Source of the DNA: Eudorina sp. 2006-703-Eu-15
Taxonomy: Eukaryota; Chlorophyta; Chlorophyceae; Chlamydomonadales; Volvocaceae
DNA length: 64,000 bases
Reading direction: 5' to 3'
Assembly: GCA_003117195.1 (NCBI GenBank)
Contig: BDSI01000017.1
Coordinates: forward strand, 1,353,362-1,417,361
The notes under the pieces were generated by a model, which saw only the letters and a program-made list of their open reading frames with translations, was not told the origin of the DNA and did no database searches. The position numbers and the translations under genes are program-made. How positions within the stretch are numbered: position 1 is the first letter of the stretch; each line of letters starts with the position of its first letter. This document shows, piece after piece, positions 11,833-22,600 of the stretch.

Positions 11833-14800
11833 CTGGGTGCGACTGGCTCTGGGTTGTTGGAATAAAGCTGGGATCAGGGAACAGCAAGCAGAACGAACCA
11901 CACTCGATCGACCTTTGACTGGGCATCATGTCGATAGCCGAACGCGGTGGGGCAGGTAGGGGTCCCTGTGACGGATGTGCGGATTCGTTGAGGAGGAGGT
12001 CCAAGGGAACGGAGGACCAGCTAGCCGTGAAGCGGGGCACGGAGGGTGGTGCGGGCAACGGGAAGACAGTTGTGATTGGCGCAACTGCCGTGGCCTTTGC
12101 ATGCCCAGCTGTCCTTGGTGGGGGGTAGGGGTGCTTTCGTTCCTGGAGTTGCAGATGTGGCACGGGGCGTCCGTTACAGCCTCTGTGGGGCGGCCTTGCG
12201 ACGGTTGCCAGCCCGTGAAGTGCTGAGGGGCCGGCGGCAGGGAGGGCGGGCCAGGCGTATAGGTGGAGTCGATGGCGGCAGGCAGGGTGCCCTCTGCAAA
12301 CGGGGGCTGCGAAACGCAAGTACAGGATGGAGACGTCAGGCGGGGCGCTGGCGCCGAGGGGCCGGTGGCCGCACCCCCTCCGCCGCGCTGAGTCCGTCGT
12401 GCGCCGGAGGCCCAGCTCGGGGCGGTGGCAGCTGCACAGCGCTGGCCCCGGCAGGCGAGGAGCGCCGCCGCGTGGAGGAAGACATGCGGTACGCGCGTAC
12501 ATCGTGCACCACACAAACACTCCGACCCACGGTTTGAGAATTCCAACGGCGGCCGCTGGCGGCCACGGGTGGGACATCAACGGGTGGGAGCTACGGGGTG
12601 CCGGGGGCGCTCCCGCTGCGCGTGTGGCACACCGGCTACTGCGCGCGGTGTGCAAACCCGGACACGTGGACGGCGGTGTGGCCGGATGCTGCTTGGTGCG
12701 CGGCGCGGCGCCTGCTGGGGCAGGGCGGGCCTGGGACGTGATGGCGCACACGTGCGAGAGGTAGGATGGGGGATTCTTGGAAACGGGTGGACATACTCAT
12801 GCTGCCAGAGCACAGGCCCCTACTGGGAGCGGGTGGGGTCCCTTGTCTGTGTGTTGAGGGGCAGTTGGCGAGCGGCCGTGGGTGGCGCCCGGAGCCGTTT
12901 GGTCGGGAATGCATGATGCTGCCCGTTCCCCCCCCCTTCCTCCCCGCGTAGTTGTCTGTTGCGTCATGTTTAGCCATCCCCACACCTTCCTTTCAGCTGA
13001 CGGGGCGCATCAGGTGACGGACGTTTCATGTACATCTGTAGCTATGGTTGTGACGAGGACACAGGGTGGTGAGCTTGTTCTTTTGTCTGCACTGGGGCTG
13101 CCTCGTCTGAGTTGTTCTTACCTATGCGTTTTCCCAAGTGTCGGAGGAGCTCCCACATGGGGTTGGGAATGGCGGGCAGGCCTGCTTGCGGTTGTTTAGA
13201 GGCGTTCTGAGGCGGTGGGCCGGGCAAGCATGTCGATTTGGAGGAAGATGTGACCAGGTGCGGCAGATGGTGAGAGATGGAATGCGGCTTGGCGTTGGTG
13301 CCCCACGCCGACGGAGGCTCGGTGTGGGACACATATGCTGCCTTGCTGCAATACAAAGCGGGATGTCAGATTGTCAGTACGGGAGCTCGCACGCACGTGG
13401 CCTACGTACTCCGGCTCATTTGCTTTCCTTCAGCCGGGGTCGCGGCTGCCAGAGGCGATCGCACTGCCAAGCGCCCCAGCGGCGTCCCTAGCGGCTTCCC
13501 TGACGTCCGTGTGGCCCACCGACCCCACACACCCTGACGACACCCGACGTCACTTGGGGAGACATTGCACCCCTGGGCGGACCGTCTCCACCCCTCAAGA
13601 GCACCATATGGTCCACATACCGCAGCCACCAATGGTCCCACAAAGGCGTATCAGCTCAATTCGCTGTAATCGCTGATCAAGTGTCTTGTTGCATGCATGC
13701 TGTTTGCAATTTATCTTGGTCGCCACACCATACTTGCGGGTCGCCTGCGCCTGCGTGCCTGCCTGCCTAGCGGTCTATCTGTGTGCGCGATTTGACGGGG
13801 TCGGTGCCGATATCCACGTCGTTTCAATGCTTTGCCCCCGTCCGCGCCTGATTTCCTGGTATCCGCCCTCCAGTGTTTTGCTTACTGTGCGTGCTTGCGC
13901 AATGCCTTGCATGCCCGTGTTATGCCGTGACAGCTGCTGCCTTCATTCGCACGAGCGATAGATGCCTGTGATGCCTGTATGTGCACAGTAGTGCTGCTCT
14001 CGTCTGCGCCAGGAGCGCACTCGCTGCCACTGCACCCGCCGGGATGGGGAGCGGCAAGATGGCTGCCGACGTCCGTCATAACAAAGATACCGTAGGTCTA
14101 CATGGGAATATCTTCCGCGCCGAAATCTCGCCGGCCGGATTACCTTCAGCTTGATTTAGTCGAAATGACTGGACAATCGACTCAACCAACGAGCTCGTCT
14201 GTCTGAAGGTGGTAATCGCCTTACCAGGGAAGGTACGACAGTAGGAAAGCAAGCGCTCCTGTAGCAAGCGCCCCAGTAACTTGTAGCGTCCCAGTGTCCG
14301 TGTGGCCAAGCAAGCAACTCCTCGTCACTTGGCCGGGGAGATATGTACCGCACCACTGCCGACCGGAACATTCCTACGGTACCGACCAACGAAATCACCC
14401 CACGAACCCCTTACTTGTAATTTCACTGATCAACCAAGCCTACCTGCATTCGGAGACCTACCAGTCGGCCACCGCAACTATGAACGAACCCCGACAGGGA
14501 ATAACCGTTATGAAATGTCAATACTGCGATGGGCGCCATCACTGCCACACATGCATGCATCCCCACCCCGCTCCCTGCATATATAGGTTTCCCTCTTCAA
14601 TGTACAAAAATGGAGTCACGTGCCGCCGGCCGCGGCTGCAGTGCTCGTCAACTTGCAACAGGTCCACTCCCACGCACTCCGCCCGGAGAGCGGGGCGCTG
14701 GCCATACTCTTTACATGCTCATTGCCCGCCCGGGACCCTGCCTGGTCGCAGTTCCGGGCCCCCAAACCAGCAGGGCCACTACAACCCCGCAGTGGCGAGG

Positions 14801-14982
14801 CAGGCCCCTCAACGACCCAACAAACGACCTCTAACCTGCAGCAACATACGCCAGCAGCGGTTTGCTCGGTCGCAAGGCCGTACATACATGCCAACTACCG
14901 GTAGTCTTCCAGTGTCTGAAGGCGTGCCGCAGATGCATCGCCAGGTAGATGACCTGGGGTGTACGTATGTCTACTTGATTGC
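11833..14982. other. Convergent intergenic region; possible short exons
   Basis: Lies between the stop codons of the TSNAXIP1-like gene (+) and the P450 (-). Some plus-strand segments look coding with acceptor AGs in front: about 12455-12492 (EERRRVEEDMR), about 13000 (LTGRI) and 13439-13676 (about 78 residues, Pro/Ser/Thr-rich, ending in TGA at 13676). I could not join them in phase to each other or to the upstream gene. They may be a small gene or missed 3' exons. A TTACA at about 14708 could be a minus-strand TGTAA signal for the P450. Confidence 0.35.
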
Positions 14983-17665
14983 CTAGCGCGGCGTGAACTC
15001 CACGACCATGCTAGGGTCCGGCCGGAGGGACACGAACAGCCGCTCTCGCAGCGCCCCTTGCCCACCCGCCAGCGACATGCGGTACTTCAGCACCAGGAAG
15101 GCGACCGCCGCCTTGGTTTCCGCCAGCCCGAAGGCTGCGCCGATGCACGACCTCGGGCCGCAGCCGAAGGGCATGAAGGGGCCTGGCTTTCCCTCCAGAA
15201 AGCGCTCGGGCCGGAACTCCTCCGGCTCGTCCCAGCCGTCCATTCCGGACAGGCGGTGGATGACGTACGGCGATATCACGATCTCCATCTGCAGGCGGGC
15301 GACCCGTTCAGATGGCCGGGGGAAAGGACCTGATGAACGGCAGAAGCTGTCAGAAACGGGGGCTTGCAACGGTTTGGCTGCGAAGTCCATGTATTGACAG
15401 GTGCAACCCATTACGTGATCCCTTGAAGGCGCGCACGACATGCAATTAGGAAACCAACAGGCGCCCATACACAACACCCGCCAGTTTTACCGAAACAGCA
15501 GAAAACGCGAGAGACAGAAAGCGCATGAGCTGCGAAGGTTCACCCCTGGACTGACCCCCTTGGGTATGCTGTGGCCCGCCACGTCCGTGTCCTGCAGGCT
15601 CTGCCTGGACAGCACCGGCACCGGCGGGTACAGGCGCTGCGACTCCTTGATCACACAGTCCAGGTAGCGGATGGAGTCCAGCAGCTCCAACGTGATGGGG
15701 CCGTTCGCGCCTGCCACGCACGCCGCCGCCCGCACCTCCCCCGCGAGCCGCTCCTGCTTGTCCGGGTGCGCTGCCAACAGGTGCAAAACCCAGCCGATTT
15801 GGCTGGACACGTTCTCGTGGCCCATAGCCAGCAGCGTGAACAACACCGCGGCGCCGTCTCGAAAGGCCTGGGTCCCCCGGGCGTCAGTTGCGGCCCCGTG
15901 GCGGCACCCGCTGGGGCTGCGGCAGCAGCCACCTGTCGTTTGGCCACACGTCTGGCTGGCGTGTCCCTTTGAAGGCGCGGGCGGGGGGAGATCGGCGACG
16001 CAGCAGCCGGCAGCGCGGCGGACGTCCCCGCGCTGGAGCGTTTGCAGCACCTCGGCCGCGACTCCGCATATGAGGGGCGGCTCCAGGGGCTCCTCTTCCT
16101 CCTCCTCTTCCTCCTCCAGCGGCGGCGGCGGCGGGCGGCTGGTGCGCGCCGCGATGGTCGCAGTCACGTGCACGGCAGCGACGTCGCCGTCGGCCTCGCG
16201 GACCTCCTCGGTCTCGTGGAAGCGCGCCGCTGGTGGGAGGGCCGCGGGCGGTGGACCCATACGGATGCCGGTGGCGACTATGGTGGTGGTGGTGGTGGTG
16301 GTGGTGGTGGTGGTGGCGGTGGTGGTGGTGGTGCTGCTACTCTGCCGGCCTGTCTGCTGCAGCTGGGACACCGCCGCGGCGAGGGCGTCTTCGATGGCGC
16401 CCGTGACGGCGGCCAGGGACTTTCGGAGCTGGAGGGCGCGGCGGGTGAGGAGGGGCCCGATCACCCCCTCCAGCTTCCACAGGGGCAGCAGGTCCACCGC
16501 CCGGTAGTGCCACTCCGCCAGGATGGTCTGGAGGTCCGTCGCGAAGGCGTCTGCGCGCGTCCGGTGCGACCGGGTGGTGGGACCGGCAGCCAGGGGACGG
16601 GCGAGGGGCGAGCGGCGCAACAGGGAGGGTTGGACTTCCATGGAGAGGGCCGAGAGAGTCGTTGAGGGGGCAGATCTACAATGTGTATCGATGGCGCAAC
16701 GCTGCCTACACAACCTGGCCCATGGCATGTGGGTAGCACTGGAGTTCGTGTCGAGTGTGTGATTTGTTTGGGGTGGGGTGGGGTGGGGAGGGGAGGGCCG
16801 GCGGCCACACCCAGCCCGGGCACCGTGCCGTTGTGGATATTGACGTGAGCTGAGAAGCCAACAAACATGCAAGATAAGCACAAGCGGCTTACCTCACCCG
16901 GCTCAAGGGTTTCATACTTTCAATCCTCTTCTCACCTGCAGCATCGCTGAGCTCCACTCCCGCCGTCCCCGACCGGGGCCTGCTGCTACTGCTGCCCGGC
17001 GCCCCAGCTACCCCTCCGCCCAGCACCACCGCCTCCACGAGGCCTAGCGACCAGCGCCGGACCACACCGCCCAGATCCACCACTGAGAACGAACCCGTAG
17101 GGCGGTCTCCCATCGCGGTCGCCGCCGCAGTGGCAGCACCAACGGGACATGGTGGAGTTGAAGTTGTCGGTGAAGGTGAAGGTGTTGCGGCACGGCAGAT
17201 GCCGTCCGCCAGGTCACGTGCGCGGCCCAGCAGGGTGCGGGCATGCCGCCGGTGCGCGGACCCCAGTACCGACGTGGCCAGCCTGTGCACGCGCCGCCAT
17301 TCCTCGCCCTCCATGGCAAGGAGGTGCTGCGGCGTGACGCTCTTGATGGCGGCGTACCCCGGGCCCTTTGTGAAGCTGGTGTTGTCCTGGCGGAGGATTC
17401 GGACCGCAGCCCGGGGGTCAGCGACCTGGACGAACGGGCTCCTCAGGACGCCGAAGCCCAGGTACGTCACCGGGCCGTGCTCCAAGGCGATGTCCAGAAG
17501 CGTCTGGTGCGGATTGTCAGGGTCGAACAGCAAGGCGCTGCCCACCAGCGGCAGATGGGAGGGCCTCGGCAGTTTGCTGACCGGACTGAGGCTGCCGGCG
17601 CTCCTCTCATAGCCGGAACCCGACTCGACGTTCGAGGGCCCAACAAGGCTGATGATCATCTTCAT
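14983..17665 (-). CDS. Cytochrome P450 monooxygenase
   Basis: Heme-thiolate oxygenase, probably membrane- or plastid-associated; substrate cannot be told. Three exons fit in phase: 17665-16936, 16550-15556 (an upstream acceptor at 16634 also keeps frame) and 15288-14983, about 676 residues. The N-terminus has a Pro-rich hinge (LPRPSHLPLVGSALLF). The ExxR helix is KESQRLYPPVP, the PERF region is EEFRPERFLEG, and the heme loop is FMPFGCGPRSCIG with the ligand Cys. The I-helix reads LLAMGHENVSSQIGW, where the usual acidic-Thr pair is E-N, so the catalytic Thr is replaced. The protein is longer than the usual 500 residues because of low-complexity inserts: poly-Thr from a (GGT/ACC)n tract, poly-Glu and a Ser/Thr/Pro block. 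No clear N-terminal membrane anchor is visible, and tttatata sits only a few bases upstream of the ATG, so an upstream exon or a different start is possible. Confidence 0.88.
16280..16334. repeat. (GGT)n microsatellite coding for poly-Thr
   Basis: A run of GGT triplets (ACC on the coding minus strand) with one GGC. It lies inside exon 2 of the P450 and is translated as a run of about 15 Thr residues between the F/G region and the I-helix. Confidence 0.95.
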
Positions 17666-19662
17666 AGTATATAAATTAAGATATCAGGTTATTTGATTTA
17701 AGACATGTGACCTCTACTAGCTCTGCCTGCACAAGGAGGTACCTGTGTGCACCGCTAAATTGTACGGGAGGTGGGTGCGGAATTGCAACGTTGTGCGCTA
17801 AGGCCGATTGCAGCATTAGCTGACGCATAGGGTGCAAGTGATTTGAAATGACGGAAACAAATATACGGCAAGGTTGCATGGTTAGTACATGCGACAGGTA
17901 CGAGTTAGAACGCTTAAGAAACCTTCAGTCCACATGATCAATCCTGTTTATAATAGTCACACGTGGTTCATTGGACGTATGTGTGATTTCTGACAACTTT
18001 GGGCTCCTTGGACGCCCCGGTTAGAGTCGAAAGGCTCGTGCAGCCGGTCGACACGAGAGGTCTGTAGTCTGCAGCTTTCCCAGACGCTCCTAATATCGAC
18101 CAGTGGAATCAACAAAAACAAATATTTCTTAACATTTAACTGCCTATATCGTCGGCTGTCGGGATGCGTCACGTCAGAAATCACCCAAGGTCCCGGTCCA
18201 AGCCCGGTGCCGTGGTCGGGAAGGGAGAGCGCCCAATTTGATAAGCTGAACGAATTTTCGTACACGTCTGGGTCCTTTGCTTGATTTAAAATTGCATAAG
18301 GACCCTTTGCACTGTGAATTGTATGAGCTCGATCTCCATTCACGCCACAACACAGACGGTGAAGGTGCGCCGCCGCAAGGAAGGAAAGTATATGGAAGCG
18401 GTACTTTATTGCGAGTAGTAAAAATATGTGAGCCCAGCATTTAAGTTCGCTGCTGGCAGAACTTGCAGGCGGCAGCGGAGCGCAAGGCGTTATTAGACCC
18501 TGGAACACAAAATTTCGAGACACGTCGGCGCGCAGTCAAAAGAGACAAAGCGTCACCGGGCATATGGAAGGAGCCATCATCGAAGCCGCCATGACGATTT
18601 CGTACATGGCAATCGTGCCTTACACGACCTGACAGACCTGACGCGAGCGCGCCCCCCTAGAGCACATCGGACCGCTGGACGGCCAACTGGACGAGGTGCG
18701 GAACAGGTTACGTACTGCAGAGTTGGTCACCGCGGGCGTTGCGTCGCAGATCCCTCGCGACTGCGTTGAACCTGCCAGAACCGCCTCGCAGCCCATGAAC
18801 ACCCACACGACCGCGGCGAAACCTGTCGGTCGTTCAAAACAAAAGAGACCGCCAAGGACGATCTTGTGAGAAATCCCCCATTCCCCCCAACCACCCATCA
18901 ACCGGAAGCAACGACGAGGTGCGGCTCCGCTTAAATCACACATAAATTCGGTGGCTCAATCGCGATCGATCGACTGTGAGCTCGGGCTGACCGCGTCAGC
19001 GCCGTACCGACACGCAAATGCAACCGCCCCCTTCGACCCTCGATCCCCAGGCCGTACTGTGGTACCTTTCCTTGCTGCGTAAGCTTGCGGCGCCCGGTCA
19101 ATCAAACCCGGTTGGCTGATCGACATGTGGAGGAATCACACACACACATACACCGGTGCGCCCACGTCACCGCCACCACTTCCTTTGGCCGTTCACGGTG
19201 CCGTACTTGCGGTTGATGCAAGTGCTGATATGCAGGTTCAGACGGAATAAGTGCTAAGTCCGCCTGTGCATGCAATGTTTTGCTGCGTTTCTGAATTGCC
19301 TAGGGTGTTTTGTATCGGTACGGCCCACGTGGCCTATGACCGTATGAAGACCTATGAGGGCACCTGTGCGCCCGCAGCCATCCAGCCGTGTGCCTCTTGA
19401 TGTACATCGCCGCCTCCAATCAAGGGAAGACAGCGAACCCCGACCCGGTGCGCGCGGGCCCCACGCTTCGCCTCCCCTGCCCACACACGCACGCACATAC
19501 ACACATACACACGCTCTCCTTCAGCAGCCAACTCCGACTCCCGAGGATAAGCAAGCCCCTCCGATGCACATCTGCACTTGCTTTGACACCGTTGTTGCGT
19601 GAGGACGCACACGCGGTCAAATGCTGACCGATGTTCCGCGCGAATGCTTGTTCGCCTTGCCA
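17666..19662. other. Intergenic: P450 promoter side to Rieske oxygenase 3' side
   Basis: Two kilobases between two minus-strand genes. The part from 17670 to about 18600 is noticeably AT-richer than the coding DNA and should contain the P450 promoter. 19139-19155 is a short (CA)n run. An open frame at 18523-17957 (-) uses a non-ATG start and has AT-rich codons; I do not consider it a gene. Confidence 0.5.
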
Positions 19663-22600
19663 TTAGTGCTTGTGCGCATGCACGTAGTCGACGTAGAAGA
19701 ACTGCTGCCGCAGCGCGCGCAGCCCGGCCACCACCGCCCCGGCCGCCGCAAGCGCCAGCACCCCCAGGCCCGTGGCGGGGGCCAGCAGCGGAGCCCCCAT
19801 CAGCGCCCGGGCTGCCAGCCACACCGCAGCCGCGAACCCGGCGGCGGCCGCCAACCCCGTGGCCAGGTCCACGTTGCGCAGCGCCTGGTGCGGGGAAAGG
19901 GTTCAGCGCACGAGTTTTAGGGTCGAGGGTTCGACAGCAGTCGGTGACAGATTGCATGTGTGCGTCACTGGTCTGGGGAGCCACGTCCACACGTCGCGGC
20001 ACAGCCGTACCACGACGGAACGGATGACCGCTGGGAGATGGCAACGGAGGCCCGAAGAAAGGGGATAGAACCCTCGTTTGCGCACAGAATCGCGGCGGGG
20101 CGGTGCCCGTGGACCAGGCGTGACTATCTGGCGAAATCCAGCCCGAGAGCCCCACCTTCTTGCAATGCCTGCAATGCGCGGTGTGTTGGGAGTAGCGGTC
20201 CAGCGCCTCCCGCTTGGTCAGGCGGGGGGGCATCCGCGTCCCCGGCTCGCACGTCGGTACGGCACCGCCGTACGTGTCAAGCCACCTGCACATACACAGC
20301 ACGATGGCGAGGCCAGCTGGGGCCCTCTGGATTGTAAAAATCAAAGTGGCTAGGTTCTCGTCCGTCAACGCGTCAAGCGCACGCCTCTACACCACCCAAC
20401 ACCCGGCGTGCCGTCCGAGGCGGCCGGGTCCCTGCGCGTACTCCGCTGCCGCACGCCCACCCGGCGGTCGTCACTGAGGGGCCCTGCTCCGGGCTGAGGC
20501 CATATCCACGGGCTTTGACCGAACCTGGGCTGTCACCCCTGGTCTGGAGACCCCTCCCTGTCCATCCCTGCCTGGCAGCCTGCCCCGCTGGCCGCCCGAC
20601 TCCCGGCGGCCTGCCCAACCGCCCGTATAGTTGGTGTGGTCTGGGCTGGTTTTCACTTGACCGCCCACCCGCCCCCCACGCACTTGCGGATGCCGATGAC
20701 GGACGAGTCCGCCGGTGCCGGCATGTAGAAGCTGCCCGTCCAGTCGCCCTTATGGTCCTCATGCAGCAGCCGCTCCTGCGTGCAGGGTGACGACCACCCC
20801 ACCACCCCACCACCCCACCAAACACCAAACACCCACCCACGCAGCCGTGGTGCCGTGCAGAACATCAGCGTCAGCGCACACCTCACGTCGCCTGCCCCCG
20901 TCCGCACGGCTCCGGACACAGTGCGTGGGTGCGGTACGTGTTCAAGCCATCGGGCTTGAGCCCAGCTAGAAGTTTTTGGGTGCCGTACACAATCCGCAAG
21001 CGCATGTTGCACGGAGGCCAAGCCATGAGCGCCACGTGACACACGCAGCCACGCCACCAGTAGTAACCGCACGCACAGGGAGGTACGGCAAAGCACCGGG
21101 GCGGGTCGCCGGGGAGATAACGCGCGCACGGCACGTACACATGCCACCGGGGCTGGGTCGGGCGGGTTTCCACACGCGGCTGAACACATACCAACAGCGC
21201 GCTAACTCGACAGCGTTCTTCCGACACCGCAGCCGTTTATCACTGTATGGGTCGGGCATTGGGTTTACTGCATACGCATACGGGCAACTATCTGGGGGCT
21301 GCTGTGCCCCTTGCATATCACGCACTCTTGCTCTGCCTGCCTGAGAACACACACGGGGCAAAGCTGTCGCCGGTCCTGGGGATCGGGTGCGCGCCCTTAG
21401 GTTGAGAGCGAGGGGACAGACGCCCTTTACGTCCCTCTCCCCCGCAACCTGGAGAGAGTGCTTCGGCGGTGTTTCCGTTAGGGCTGGGTTAGCAGCCCTT
21501 GGCCAACGTCGGGCCCGGTCAGATATGTGCCGATACACACACATACACACACCCCGTTTCCGCGGCTCAGCGCACACCCCGTACGGCAACCGCACCGCAC
21601 ACACACACCTGCACATGGAGGATGTAATTGTCGCCGTCCAGCACGACGTTCCGCTGCCAGATGTGCTCTGCCGCCGGGAAATGTCAACATCAGCGGGGGC
21701 TGTGGTCAGTCGCCCGAGAGAGAGAGAGAGAGAGAGAAGCGCGGGCGCAGCGATGGGGATTGGCAGTCGTGGTAGCCGTGGTGCCGCCATAACACGGCCG
21801 AAGCCGTGGGTTGTGGCGATGGCGGCGTCCCAGGTCTTCCGCTCCGGGGCTTTCCCCGCCCGACAGTCCCCGCGCAATGCTCAATGACGCGAGCCAGCAG
21901 CATGCGCAGGGCAATATGGTAAGGGTTCGAAAACGACGCCACGCCTCCGCGCAGCTACAACGTGGCCATGATGACAACCCCAGATCGAGGGTGCGCGGCG
22001 GGTGTTCCGTTCTTGCCGCAGGTGCGCGGCGCACCACCCTGTTCCGGTGCGCGCCGTCCCAGTCGTGGCCCGCACGGCAGCAGAGACCCATCATCATCGG
22101 TGACATCGGATGAACTGGCAATCCCAAACCCCGACACCGCGCGTATACCACCGCGCAAGTCCAGCCCCGGCCCCCGCCCCCCGTCCTCGACGGGCCCTGC
22201 ATGCACCACCCAACCGCCGCCCACCCCGCCAGGGCTACCCAACCCCCCAGCCAGGGCTACCCACCCAGCCAGGTGGTCCGCTCGATGGCGCTGTAGATGG
22301 CCTCCACAAGGAAGGGCAGCCGCCGGGGCGAGTTCGTGTCCTGCGAACGGCGGTCCGCCCGCCCGCAGTCCGTACGTCCGTCCGTTCGCACGTCAGAAGG
22401 TTGGGTCGACGCCCAAGATCCAAACCAGACCAGAGGCAGGCAACCGTACCAGGAGGGAGGTCACGAGCTGAGCAACCGCCCCTGGGGCGCAGCCCCGGCT
22501 CACGCACAACCACGCCACAGACGGCAGCTACTTTGGCTGGTGGGTGCATGGCAAGTTGGTTGGCGGGATGGGCCGAACCAAAGGGAGGGTATTTGCGCAC

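Noticed and set aside
17957..18523. 188-codon minus-strand frame
   Set aside because: Non-ATG start, AT-rich codons, no family resemblance; lies in the P450 upstream region.
19910..19945. gggttcgac resembling a tRNA B-box
   Set aside because: No matching A-box or cloverleaf around it; it lies in an intron of the Rieske gene.
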